The translations under genes were made by a program, and so were the position numbers. A stretch of DNA of 64,000 nucleotides from Erythrocercus mccallii (taxonomy: Eukaryota > Chordata > Aves > Passeriformes > Dicruridae): NCBI GenBank assembly GCA_013397435.1, contig VZRG01000369.1, positions 480,294 to 544,293 of the forward strand. The letters run 5' to 3'. Positions 48,401 through 59,879 of the stretch are shown one piece after another. The notes beneath the pieces are model-generated. The model worked only from the letters and a program-made list of their open reading frames with translations, was not told where the DNA came from and ran no database searches. How positions within the stretch are numbered: the stretch's first letter is position 1; every line of letters starts with the position of its first letter.

Positions 48401-49908
48401 GGTACTCCAGGATACAAACAGCAACTCTCAGAGCTCAGAAAAGGAACCTGATACAAGTCAGCAAAAGACCCCCCCTTTCCTTAATAACATTGAGGTAAGT
48501 AATACAGTGTTTTGCTATTTTTAAAAATCTGAGGCAAATAATGCAGAATAGCTTTTCTTCGCAGCGGACATTTCAAGGTCATCAGTCCTGCTAGACTGAC
48601 GTAAGGCGCATAATCAGTTCCTTCTGATCCGCACCAGAACCGAGCAAACCAAACCAACTTGGAATGTGCAGGAGGTAGCAGGGGAAGGTCCAGGAGTATC
48701 TGTGAATCAAAATGCAAGAAGTGGCCTGGTACCTTTACCAGTCAGACCTACACAGAAGGTTTTGTGCTTGAAGGGGTTGAGGGTGTGTTTGCCACTATCG
48801 TAAGGACAGGATGGGAGTGTCTTTGATTGGAAGCCTAGGAGATCTGCTCACCATAATTCTTCTTGGGAAAAGGAAATGATGTAAGTTTCTACTTCTGGAA
48901 TCTTTTCCCACTACTCTATAAATTTAAAGAAATAAAACAAACAGAAGATTGATTTTTGAATGACAGTGAATTATTGTCATTAGAGGAACTGTAGTTTTGT
49001 GTCAAGGGAAAAAAAGCTTGGTGTACTCTATGCTACTTTCTGAAGCATTACTTAATGTACCAGTCATTGCTGGGAACATGGAGTCCTTTTAATGCTAGTC
49101 AGGTAATATGTCATTCTCTCTGTAGAAACTCTGCAGCAGAGACATGAGTTATATACTGATGTAGTTATCAGAAGATCATGTGGTAGCACTAATGTGAGTC
49201 ACTACAGTGGAGTTTGCCCCATTTGAAATTTTTACATAATTAAAGTGAGTCATTGTCCAAATTCTGCCAAAGTGCAGATGTCTTTAATTTAACATATGCA
49301 GTTCAGCTTGCATGTGCCTTCCATAGGTGAACATCTTTTCCTTTGTGCACTACTCTGGGTTAGCTCTGGTCTGGGAGACATTCCTCATTGCTATTCAATG
49401 TGCAGTGCTCCCACTGAAATCCACAGCAGCTTCAGAAAAATATCTGGAACACCCAGACCTCAAATAGTCCTCTCCACTTTGTTTTATGTTCTACTGGTAA
49501 TTCTTTAAATACACACAGATAGATCAAAACAAGTGTGTTCTTGTTTCTGTTATAACGAAGGATATGGCCCACATTTCCTGGTGAAATAGAGTTGCCTTCT
49601 GTGACTTGTGTCTCTGGAGCAAGGCAAAGACCAGGGAGAGGATCAAAAAGGTAAGGAATGTTTCTTTAAGAGAAAGCAAGCTGGACATGCTTACATAGAT
49701 ATAGGACTTCTAAAATTATACACTTCAAGATGGTGGATGGCTTAGTACTCAGGGGGAGTTAAACCAGGTTGTTGTAGCAGAGAACAAGACCACCCTCTAT
49801 GCAGCTGGCTGAATCACCAGTGTTTCTGAGGATTTCACAAATCACTTTGTTTCTGTGCCGTGAAGATGACTACTCTGAGTCATTTGGCTGAAAGGCCAAA
49901 CGTACCTT

Positions 49909-49975
49909 TTCTTTCTTTCCCCCTTTCCCTCTTCTCTTTCTCTCTTTCTTTCTGTCTTATTTTTTCCTCCACCTC
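49909..49975. repeat. Pyrimidine-rich (CTTT/CCCTTT) tract
   Basis: About 65 bases are almost entirely C and T in short repeated units. Such homopurine-homopyrimidine tracts can form triplex DNA and also mimic splice acceptors. Confidence 0.85.
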
Positions 49976-50514
49976 ATACTCTTCCTGAGCTGCAAATCTA
50001 GTTTTTCTTCATCTAATGCTGAAACATAACAAAAATGTGGTTAACCATCACATCCAGATGTAGCTTGTAGTTTTGCTGGGCAGAGAAGGAAAGAAGAGGC
50101 TTATTTAGAAATGTTGGGAAATTTTCTGATTAATTAATGAGATAGAGAAAATGACTAAGGCTGGTCTGCTAATTTCTGAGACACTGGGTAAATGCTATTT
50201 TTTGTTATTTGCCAATCCCTCAATAGGGACATTAAATAATGTTTACTACTGTAACTTCTTTCCCAGGAAGGGAAAGAGGTTGTGATACAGGACAAACTTG
50301 TATATTTGATTTAAAAAGTCAAGTCTTCTCCTGCAGAAGGCCTGCAGCCTTACACAAGAGGGCATCATGGATGATGGTCCACCTGAAGAGTAGCCAGCCA
50401 AAGGGCCATAGGTTTCAAGCACCTTCTGAGAGTCCTGAGAGCTACCTGAGTAATTTATTGATGATGGAGATGAGAAATAAAAAGTTCCTGTAGTCTCCCT
50501 CCCCATGCTGTCAG

Positions 50515-50588
50515 TTAACATTGCCAGCAAAGAAAGAAGTTGTTCCCACACCTTCACCTTCACTTGCTGCAGAGAAAGGATTACACAG
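50515..50588 (+). other. Weak exon candidate A
   Basis: A pyrimidine-rich stretch ending CTGTCAG (to 50514) precedes 74 bases that end ACACAG followed by GTAAGC, so both splice signals look good. One frame is open throughout and reads LTLPAKKEVVPTPSPSLAAE followed by KGLH and two leftover bases. The composition is protein-like (Lys/Pro/Ser-rich, no stop), but I do not recognise the protein. Strong donor-like motifs also occur elsewhere by chance. A minus-strand frame at 50246-50647 overlaps it and is not recognised. Confidence 0.2.
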
Positions 50589-52429
50589 GTAAGCAGTCCT
50601 GCGTGCCTGGTAAATAAACAGACTCGGAGGCATGTGATTTTTGACACTCTCAGTGCCTTCTCCCTGTTCCTGTTATATTTAAGTGTTCTGTCTTCTGTGG
50701 TTCGTGATTTCTATGCTTGTTCTTCTTAACTTTTTTCCCCCAGTAAAAATCTTTGCGGCAAAAAAAAAAGCTACATGGTAATGCCAGAATAGTGAAGCAC
50801 AGTGTTCTAAATGATGTAACTCAGGTTTTGGGAGCAGGATAATTGCAGTAGTGTGATGCTTCTTTCAGAATAATTAGTGTTGCTGAAAACCAGGATATAA
50901 AAGCCTGTGCAGAGCACAGTAATGAGGCAGTTACACCATTTCCAGTATTTGTGTGCCCCTGCATTGCACTGCAGATCAGAGCAGGCGTGCCCACAGTGAT
51001 GGTCAAAGAATGATTTCATCTTTGTAGCCCTGTGCCAGGACTGTGATACAAAATACGTGGGATTCATTCTAAAGGAAAGCAGCACTCATCTTCCATATTA
51101 AACCAGGGGGCCTTTGAGATCATTAAGAATCATTTTTACAAAGGAGATGTTTATGTTTCTGTTCATGGAGCCAAAGTCTGTTCTCATGCCCTGTTACTGC
51201 CTGGCACCTGCCCATCCAGGAATGAAATCTACTTCAGCTGTGTGCACTTGCAGATGTTGGGATTTCAATTTCAAAGTACAAACAACAAATATTAAAAAGA
51301 CTATTTCTCCAGTGAGAATATGGATTGCATGAGCTTTTTGACTTTTCTGTTTCATCTTTTGATTGTATATGATAACACCTTTAGATCTCTCTGTCAGTTT
51401 GGGGGGTTTTTTTATTAGCACCACAGTGGACAAAATGTCAGTAGAAGTTAAAGTGAAAAGAGTCCTCAGAGAGATAAAGGTTGTCTTCCACTTTTCACTA
51501 CATGGTTGACTCTGCTGCCCTTTTCTGTTGGGGTTTAGTCTGCTGGGGCATTTCTTTGCTTAAGTTAAATTTACTTATCTGTTATATAAATAAGGGATAG
51601 CCTTGGCCATTAGGTAAATCTACTGATGGAGGGAAAAGGGATTTTCTAGAGTGCCTGTGTGCCTTTCTGAGACATGGAGTTGAAAAACATCTGATAAGGT
51701 AACCTTCAGCTGGTTTTCTGCAATGACTTTTGTCAATGAGCCTTAAAAGCATTGATATTTTCAAGCATTATAGCTGAAGAGTACTGCAATGTCCTTGAAC
51801 TAACCACCAGCCAAAGAATGACATCTCCAAACTCAGCTGATGAATTCCCATGTACTGTCATACTTATAACTTACTTTTTCCTTTCTTTCTGGGGCATCCA
51901 GCTAGAATTACCAGGACCTTGGCTCCACCCAGTATGCAACACTAGACTGGTACCACTCTCAGGTGCTGCCTGGATTTGCTGTTGCCCTCAGAATATTTGC
52001 TCCTATATTACACAGTGAGGATAAGCCTTTATTTAATTTTATTTTTTTAACATTTTGAAAGAAAAATATGGGTCTCATTCAGGTCTTTCCATTTTTGCAT
52101 GATAGTACAGTTGAACAACGTGTACATGTGTTAATTAACCATCCTGTCTTATCACTGTTTTGGTAAGTGTCCTGTAAATTTAATCACTATGACACCTCTG
52201 TACACATTACAATCCTTTTAAAGATCTAGAGAAAAATCCTGGTGGATTATTCAAAGCACTAAATCACACAGAATTACAGTAGTTATTAGAGGCATTAAAA
52301 CCTCTGATAAGAAGCTTTATCATACATTTTTGGGGAAGCTTAATCTTTATCAGACATGACTGTAAATAGAAGGGAACAGTAAAAAAACTTTTATTAAACA
52401 GTTTATTTTACAGTACATCAATAATCAGG

Positions 52430-52445
52430 TACTGTAATTACAGTA
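52430..52445. repeat. Perfect 16-bp palindrome
   Basis: TACTGTAATTACAGTA equals its own reverse complement with no loop. It sits in an AT-rich stretch with further CAGTA and TACTG words nearby (52411, 52474). Confidence 0.95.
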
Positions 52446-52571
52446 TAGTTATATGTTTATTGCATAGTAAGTAACTACAGTTTATTAGTTTTCTTGCTTT
52501 ACTATTATTGCAGTTACCTGTAAGATCTGAACCAACAAGGGGCCTTATTGTATTTCCATTTACCCTGGGTT

Positions 52572-52590
52572 TACACACACATACACACAT
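52572..52590. repeat. Short (CA)n repeat
   Basis: CACACACATACACACAT-type units are present, about 19 bases. Confidence 0.85.
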
Positions 52591-53224
52591 ATTTACATCG
52601 CATGTATGTTTGACTACTTCAGAGGAGTTGAACATGTTTACATGGAGGAAGAACAGGCAGTGGACATGGTAATGATCTCTTCCACATGTACATTTATCTA
52701 GATTCAGAACTATAAATGAAGGGGATCGGATTTTAACTATGGTTATATTTAGCTATCTAATTTTTTCTCCTCTTTTTGGCACTGGAAAAGTTGTGGTATT
52801 CCGAATCACTTAGATAAACCTCTCAGTTACAGACCTACTCAGTGTCTGGGTTTTTATATTTTATCTGTACATTATTTACCTCTGTACATCCACATCTTGG
52901 GCTGTGTGTGCATGTCTGTGTTCATGTATTTCCAGGAGTAACCCTGAAATGTTCTGTCATTTTGGGGTGTAGGCTAAGTGAAGACAGCCAATTAGGTGTG
53001 ACTTCTTTGAATTTAGTGCTGTTTACCATATTAAAGGTTCTAGTTAATTTAAGAGTTACTGTGAAGCTGACAGAAGAAATGTTCATGTTGGAATTCCAAA
53101 CTTTTCTTGATAAGAAGTGATGAAGGTGTAATACAAAATATAGCCCATGAGTGGTATGGAGTGACTTCTGCTCCTCATGCCTCTGGCAGGAGCACAGCCA
53201 TACCTCTAAGTGTTGGCTTGGGCA

Positions 53225-53575
53225 GGACAGCCCAAATAAACTACAGAGAATTCAGTGAAAGTCCAAAGCAAAAGCAATGAGGGTGATAAGAGAGCGAGGA
53301 AATGTGACCTGTCAGGACATACTGAAGATATTGGGGGTGCTTGGCCAGAAAAAGAGATCTCTGAGGGACAACATGGGCAGTAAGAATACAAAAGGCTGTG
53401 GGAAAAGAAAAGCAGTAATTTATTCTCCTTGGTGAGAAATGGGAGGGTATGGGATGTAATTGGTTCAACAGGACCAAACAAAATTCACATTAGGTATGAG
53501 CAATGACATTCTAAAGAAGATAAAATTTGGGGTGTTGTGGAATGTCTTTTGTTGGGAATTTTTCAGAAACAGGCA
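53225..53575 (+). mobile_element. Old CR1-like LINE fragment
   Basis: Phrases in the expected CR1 order are visible. GAGGAAATGTGACC is followed by GACATACTGAAGATATTGGGGGTG..TGGCCAGAAAAAGAGA, where the family has GACTGAAGGAACTGGG..AGCCTGGAGAAGAGA. CTGAGGGACAACATGG and a final TGTTGTGGAATGTC..TTGGGAATTTTTCAGAAACAGG come next, the family having GTTGTGGAATCTCC..GAGGTTTTTAAGAACAGG. The copy is far more diverged than the one at 27834 and has no open reading frame of interest on +. The minus-strand 90-codon frames across it are shadows. End points are approximate. Confidence 0.6.
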
Positions 53576-54202
53576 TAAATGGTCCTGCCTGGACGCACAC
53601 AGGGGGACAAAAGGCATCAAGACATCTTAACAACACTCCTAGCCCAGTTTTCTGTGCCGTGAACCATCTGTTTAAGAATCATGGTTGTGAGAAGTTTGTG
53701 TGTTCCCAGTTTGCTTGCCAGTGGATCAAAAGAAAAACAGGTGAATTACTCATCTGAAATAAAACCTCTATCCAGTAAAAAGCCTTGGAAAGAATCAGCA
53801 CCCACATGTGCTGGTAAACTACTGAAATTTCATTTCTATCAAGATTTGAGGGCAGATGCTGCACTGGCTGAAGCTGATGGCAAAAGCTTCCCCTGGCAGT
53901 AGTGGAACCAATGTTAATTTATACCATAAAATCCCTGTTTTGCTGATTATTTTCAACTAGTTATTGCACATGACGGCATAGTTTATACTGCTTAATAATA
54001 AACTAGACGGTAAGATGTGCTTAAACTATAGTACCGAGTGTCAATACATACTTAACCTACTCATATTTTCCTTTTCTCATCCTTTTGATGGAGTAAAATT
54101 TTAGGTAATATATTTACTATCCAGTACTTGTTGACTGGAGGACTCAGTGTTTTATTTTCAGGTGAAATAACTCAGATTTTTTCTTTTCCTAGTGTGAAAC
54201 AC

Positions 54203-54266
54203 TATATATATATATATATATATAACATATATATAACATATATATAACATATATATAACAATATAA
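54203..54266. repeat. (TA)n followed by an AT-rich 11-bp minisatellite
   Basis: About 22 bases of pure TA are followed by at least three copies of a unit reading roughly ATAACATATAT. The tract ends 30 bases before the acceptor-like site of exon candidate B. Confidence 0.95.
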
Positions 54267-54297
54267 CTTCTATTGTTATTCTGATTTTTTTTTCTAG

Positions 54298-54487
54298 AAC
54301 AAATTTTGAGTTTATATCTATTTTTAATAAACAGGGAGAGGCAATGACCCGGTGTGAGAATAGTTTGCCTGCTATACCAAAAACTCTTCCTGCAGAAGAT
54401 GATGGTACTGGTATGTTAGACTGGGTCAGCAGATACAGATACAAGGTCTACAGATACAAATTAAACCAATTCAGTACAGAGGTGCAG
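54298..54487 (+). other. Weak exon candidate B
   Basis: CTGATTTTTTTTTCTAG immediately precedes 190 bases ending GTGCAG followed by GTAATT. The frame that starts after one leftover base is open across all 190 bases. It includes TNFEFISIFNKQGEAMTRC, then PAIPKTLPAEDDGTGMLDWV, then SRYRYKVYRYKLNQFSTEVQ. The entry phase fits the exit phase of candidate A (two bases plus one). I recognise no domain. The local AGATACAGATACAAGG / CAGATACAA repetition may explain part of the openness. Confidence 0.18.
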
Positions 54488-54644
54488 GTAATTGTGTGGG
54501 GTTTTTCTCATTTTTTGAACATATGAGTTCAAAAGTAACTTATGAGTAAGTACTGAATTTCCAAGTTTCTACCTGTACTACAAGATGTCCATGCTCTTGG
54601 CCACATGGAAAGTACATTGCATTAAGCAATGCTGTTAAACATCC

Positions 54645-54690
54645 AAATGCTTTCCCTGTGGGAAATGCTTCCCCTGTGGGAAATGCTTCA
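54645..54690. repeat. 18-bp tandem repeat (2.5 copies)
   Basis: The unit AAATGCTTTCCCTGTGGG (54645-54662) is repeated with one change at 54663-54680 and partly again at 54681-54690. The minus-strand frame across it shows the expected repeated peptide and is not considered a gene. Confidence 0.95.
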
Positions 54691-54999
54691 GACTGAGATT
54701 TTTGAAAAAAATCATTACATCCTTTTAAGTACAGGTGATCCTCATGGACCCTTTTCCACTTAGCCCACCTTGCTTCCAATGGTGTGCAAAATGCCAGGCT
54801 GATGGGTAACATGGAAGTGCTGCACTAGCAGGACAGAAAGGTTCAAGTCTTAATTGGGAGGACTATTTTGGAGGTTGTTGCTTTCTTTGCAGGTATTTAA
54901 CAGGAAACATGAATGGAAAGGTGCTGAGATTGCTGTTTATCGCTGAGGCCACTTGCATACAGTCCACCGAGTGTGTTTACAGTGCTCATAATACTGCTG

Positions 55000-56322
55000 T
55001 GAGGTTTCATCTCCATTTCAGAGAGAAAGGGGTCTCCAGTGATTTTCTGAACACAGTGAACAAAAGACTTTTTAATTTCTTTTTAGACTTATGCTATTTC
55101 TAATGTTGAGGATTTTAAGGGTATGGTTTTTCAAAAATTTGTTTTATTTTAGTAAACATTCCTTCTACAGAGGCACGTTAGAAAGAATAGGATTATTTAA
55201 AGGAGGGGAATTAATTGTGTCACTTCTATAGGCATTAGGCAAATTGCCTCACTTATAGTTAAGTGGTAGCATGGGAGTATTTAAGTATAGGGTACCTGCA
55301 ATGCACTTTATGATAGTCTTAGCTTATGACCTTATATCATTTTATTTCTCTATTAAAGCAAGACATTCCTCAGGGGGACTGCGACTGTGCCCAGTGCTGT
55401 AAGTTAGCACCTTGTGTCCTGACAGCCGTGTGGTGCACTGTGATAAAACAGGGGAGGGAGTGTGAAGTACTCGAGAAGTTTGTATGGGAATCCAAGAAAT
55501 AAAAGGTGATACCTGATATGTGGTAGGATGGGAGATAAATAAATGAGATGTGAAAATGTCTAACTCATAATTACATGCTATGTGTTTTACCCGTAAACCT
55601 GTTTTAAATGTGTAGAGCAGATGTCATATAAGTTAAGAGAGTGACTTAAAAAGTCATTATGGGCCACCCAGAAATACTAGACCAAGTCCCTGACTCCAGA
55701 GGTAGTAAAGACCTCACAGGTCAGTCCAGTGATGATGCTCAGCATTTATGTGCGAATTTGGCATTTCACAGAGGGGTGCTCAGATCTTGAGGAACAGACT
55801 GTGCTGACTTGGAGCATCCCCGGCCTTGGGGAAAGGGGAGAGTGACTGATAAAAGATACAGTTTCCGAGGTTTATTTTACATGACAGGAGGAACCAGAGG
55901 AAGCCTTTGGACACAAGCAGCACTGGGTTGTTTTCTGCATGAGAACAAATGCTGACCCTGATGGTGAGTGCTCCCTGTAGCCTGATGGCCGTGGGTATTG
56001 CTGCTCAGGGACTTAGGCAGAGGTACTGTATGGCTCCTGGTAGGTTTGGGGACACATTGCATGTTACATTGTCCAGTCCTTTGCAGAGGGATAAATGGGA
56101 TTGTGGGGAGAGATGCAGCTCTAAGGTTATGTGGACATAAAGTCAGAACGGAAAAATACACTGTATGTAGCCATTTTCGGGGTTGGGGAACAAACAGCAA
56201 GATTCTCAAGCTTACTGCACAGGTCTCCAAGTTCAGTAATTAAATTACTGCTGAAAGCTTAGATACTGTAATGCTTACAATTCAAATGTCTCACTCTTAA
56301 ATACTGAAATGGTAGTTGTGGG
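55000..56322. other. Non-coding block, no gene recognised
   Basis: The minus-strand frame at 55877-56230 (117 codons) and the overlapping + frames at 55949-56243 have no recognisable domains. Nothing else stands out. Confidence 0.5.
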
Positions 56323-56346
56323 GTTTTTTCTTTTTTTTTCCCCCCA

Positions 56347-56451
56347 GTTACTTCAGTGGGAAATACTGTAAATTTGGCATCATTACCAAAGAAGGTAGTA
56401 ACTTCAGTTACAAACCCTGGAACAACATATAACCTGTTGACTGAGAAGTAG
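56347..56451 (+). other. Weak terminal-exon candidate C
   Basis: A strong polypyrimidine tract (56323-56345) ends in AG at 56346-56347. In one frame the following bases read VTSVGNTVNLASLPKK, then VVTSVTNPGTTYNLLTEK, and reach a TAG at 56449-56451. The peptide looks natural but is short, not recognised, and partly reflects a repeated TAACTTCAGT-type word. Its entry phase does not fit candidate B. Confidence 0.12.
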
Positions 56452-56622
56452 GTCATACTTTGTGCTTAATCTTAAAATATCAGACAAACTTTGTAAAATG
56501 TTTCCTACCACTCTCTGTATGCCAAACACATTGCAATTGCACTTTGAGCTGAGTGTACAATGTAGCTGAGAGAACAACAGAGAGGATCTTAGCAAGGCCT
56601 GTGATGTTCACAAATAAATAGC

Positions 56623-56637
56623 AAAAAAAAAAAAAAA
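56623..56637. repeat. Poly-A run
   Basis: Fifteen consecutive A follow CAAATAAATAGC. The run could be a remnant tail, but no source sequence is recognised upstream. Confidence 0.9.
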
Positions 56638-57059
56638 GGAACACAGCTGAAATGTTCCTGTGTGATTAAAAATGTATACCTTCATTTATTTTTCCTCATA
56701 CAGCCAAGTTATACTAAAAAGGAATATACCTGCTCAGGCACCCAGACTTTCTTTCAGGAAGGTCAGCTCCCAGAAATGAATGGAAAAATAAATTAGGTAA
56801 GAGTAATGGCTGAGGAAAAAAGTGAACTTTATAGCAAAAAGACAGAAGTAAGATCTCAAAATAGGAGATTTTTTTGTTGTTTTTGCAGCGCAGGATTGAA
56901 TGAGCAATAAGTTCTTAAGTTACCACAGCAGAGGAAATCATCTAAATACATAAATAGATTTAAAAAGGTTTCATTTTCTCCTCTCAACGGTAGCTGTTCG
57001 GTGGTTTGTGTTATGACTGTTTACAAGCACTGTTTACACAAAAATCACATTATTCTCCC

Positions 57060-57260
57060 CCGACTGACGTAGCTGGTGATGTAAATGCGCCTGCTCAGGG
57101 GGGCAGAGCACGCCGGGCTCCGAGCCCCTCGTGCTGCTCCTGGTGCCGGGATTTGGGACCGGCTGCCTTCGTGTTGAGCTCTCTGAGCCCCTTCACGGGA
57201 AACGAGAGTTGGTACTCAAGGAGAAAGGACCTTGTTTGAGAGCTGCTGTGCAGGGTAAAT
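57060..57260. promoter_or_regulatory. Local GC/CpG-richer patch, possible alternative first exon or promoter
   Basis: This stretch is clearly richer in GC and CpG than the surrounding 20 kb (words such as CACGCCGGGCTCCGAGCCCC, GGTGCCGGG, GACCGGCTG, CACGGGAAACG). It ends with GCTGTGCAGG followed by GTAAAT at 57255, a fair splice donor. A + frame at 57006-57239 is open but not recognised. A second GC-rich patch follows at about 57500-57600. It may be a minor promoter with a non-coding exon, or merely an old decayed island. Confidence 0.25.
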
Positions 57261-57599
57261 CTCCCTTTTCCTTTAGCAAAGCATTGCATACTCTGTTCTG
57301 AAAAGGGGTACACTTCTGTGAGTCGTCGTCAGGAGGCTGGCTGGCAGGATACGGGATACAGATAGAAATTAAACCAATATCTGCATCTAGCAGCAATATT
57401 AATATTTTCCCAGGCAGCACTTACAATGTATGTCTGTTTGTTTGGGGTCTCTTTAAAGTGACATTAAACTACCTTCAAGATAACTCTCTTCCAAACTCCA
57501 CTGCAGGCAGAGAGGAGAGATGGTCTGCCCGGAGCTGGCGGCAGCAGCACGGTGCTCCCTGCCAGCAGTGAGGGCTGCTCGGAGTTCATACATCAGGGA

Positions 57600-59278
57600 A
57601 GGACCTTGTGCAGGAAAGTAATGAAAACGCTGACACGGTGAGACCATATGCAGAGAGGGAAAACTGATTTCCTTAAGAGGCACAATCGTGCTTTGTTGAA
57701 CGAGCATTGTAAGGAAACAAATAAGATTTTGTTTAAGAACCCTGCTTCTCACAGAAGCAATAGAAAAAGAATTTCTCCTAGGAAAGGACGGGTAACTGAA
57801 TTATTTTGTCATATAAAAGCATTCCAGTGTTGTGCTTGCAGCCCGTGAGGAAGAGGGAAAGAAAGAAAGTGAAACTAACTGGGAGCGGCTGAAGCGCTTC
57901 ACTGAATAGGCTGAGAGCAATGGGAGATTAAAAAAATAATTAAATCGGTTAACCGTGCATTAGATAACTCTGTAAGTGTTTACTTTAACAAGGGAAATAT
58001 TTGTTTTTGTGTGTGTGAATGCAGCCTTTATTTTCATCAGTTTAAGCCTGCCTTGCTTCTAATGGCAGTCAGTTTTCAGAGACAGCCCGCCAAGGCCCCT
58101 GGTTGTTACATGCGCAGCTGCAGATTTTTAGCAGTTCTAGGTGTAAAGGCATTGGAGCAGAATGTATCCTGCAGCTCTGCATTTAATTTCTAACTTTTAA
58201 TTATTTTCTGGTTCTGAGCAAAGGTTCTGCATTCAGTCTTTGGTCAAGCATGGTTAGTATTAAGCCCAGACCATGCATTATGCCTCTGGATTACAAGATG
58301 CTGATTTGCTACTTAAATGTTTGGTTTTTTTCCCTCTGCCAACTGCTTTGTTCTGACTATGTATTGTGGAGTTGTTGTCCCAATGATCTGGGTAATCTTC
58401 TTCCTTCAAGCAGCTCTTAAGTATTTGTGTTTTCATGAGGAAATGTGTAATTCATTCCATCCTAGGCCAGTAGTGGAACAGAGAGTGGGGAATGGGAAGT
58501 GATCTGGGACAGTGCATTGGGGAACACAGTTAGATAAGTAGCACAGCACTCTTGCAAGATGGAGAGGAACAGTCCTGATCCAGGGTTGAGTTGGCCCATG
58601 TGTTGTGAGACACAGTGGGGTGTGGGAAGAGAAGGTACCCAGCAGCACGTGCCATAGAGGCGCTGTCCCCAGCGTGTCCTTCTATGCCACATGTAGCCAC
58701 GAGGAGAAGTCACCAGCAGCTTCCCACAGCTGTGGCCATCCCCTCAGTAACCTTTGGTGACTGTCACAGTTTACCATGGCATAGGTATAGATCAGATGGC
58801 CCTGGGTTTTGATTTTTGTGGTTGTGACTTGTTTGACTGAAGGAGATGTAATTTTGGGATGAAATGGCAGAAGTGGAGGTATGTCAGAGCCAGCAAATAA
58901 AATGGAATAAATTGGATCACATTTGGGACTCTTTCTTTGTCTTAGTGCCCAGGGATGACTTAGGCCATAATACCCCTTAGCAAAGTGGGAAGAGAAGGTG
59001 TGATTCTCACTTTGGAGGCAAATTCTTTCCTCTGTGTCCATGTGCCAGCTGCATCGACTCAGAACACTGTAAGGAGTTCCATTAAGTTCTATTGGGTCCA
59101 TAATCTGCACATTAAGAAAAATTTACATGATAGATGGAGCTGTTAAAGTCTAATTGGGTAATCAAAAATTAGTTAATGTGCCAAAATATGTATTTAGCTG
59201 ATAAACTCTAATGGTTCCAAAGGGTTCTAGTATTAATAGAAGGCATGCTTGCACGCTAAGGAGTTGAGAGTAACAAGC
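57600..59278. other. Non-coding block, no gene recognised
   Basis: The block has a GAAAGAAAG-type purine run at 57847-57870 and an AT-rich homeobox-motif-like patch at about 57925-57990. The minus-strand frame at 58682-59110 (142 codons) was read and has no recognisable domain. Confidence 0.5.
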
Positions 59279-59345
59279 ATTTCAAATAAAGATCCCAAAG
59301 CACTTGACAGATATTAAATCACTTATTGATTTGATTTTTCCAAAA
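59279..59345 (+). repeat. MIR/L2-type ancient repeat tail (probable)
   Basis: CCCAAAGCACTTGACAGATATTAAATCACTTATTGAT resembles the AAGCGCTTTACATGTATTAACTCATTTAAT segment shared by old amniote MIR/L2-like repeats. It is short and diverged. Confidence 0.35.
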
Positions 59346-59879
59346 TATGTCCATCCAAGGCTCTGGGGGAATATATGTTAAAAATAATGTCAAATTTGCA
59401 CATAAGTAATAAATTATAATTTCCCCCACTTCCCAAGCCTATCAAGTGCAATAATCACTCCTGCCCTTAAACCCAGTTAAAACCTCTCTAGGCTGGGTCT
59501 TCCTTAATTGAACCATATTAAATCCTGTGATATACTGTATCCACTTGAGTGACAAATAAGTTGAATTCCAGTGAAATGAAGGGGTTTGAAGGGGTTAGGG
59601 GTAAAGTAAGTGGCAGAGTCAGTAGAAGAACATGTCATTGCTGGTTACTTCTCCTTAACTCTGCAGAGTAACCAGCACAGCATTTGTGTATTCACAGAGC
59701 CAGAAGGATGTTTCAGCATTCTGCAAATAGCTTCCTTACCTATTCTTTCAAATTTCATTCTATTTTACTTGGAGGACATGAATAAGAATTTTAAAATAAC
59801 TCTTCTGCTTAATCTTTCCAAAGTGTCCTAATGTATTATTAATAGCATGCCACTCCCACATTATAATAGCATGTGGTTC

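Larger units (their letters stand above)
44996..50514. other. Non-coding AT-rich block, no gene recognised
   Basis: The block holds a long T/C tract (45419-45448), a 9-bp hairpin with a GGGCAGT/ACTGCCC stem at 47501-47525, and a pyrimidine-rich tract at 49909-49975. Frames up to about 120 codons (44952-45311 on -) are not recognised. Confidence 0.5.

Noticed and set aside
53206..53481. Minus-strand 78-91 codon frames
   Set aside because: They are antisense shadows of the old CR1-like fragment.
58682..59110. 142-codon minus frame
   Set aside because: No domain recognised and no splice or promoter context; length is within chance expectation for a 64-kb window.
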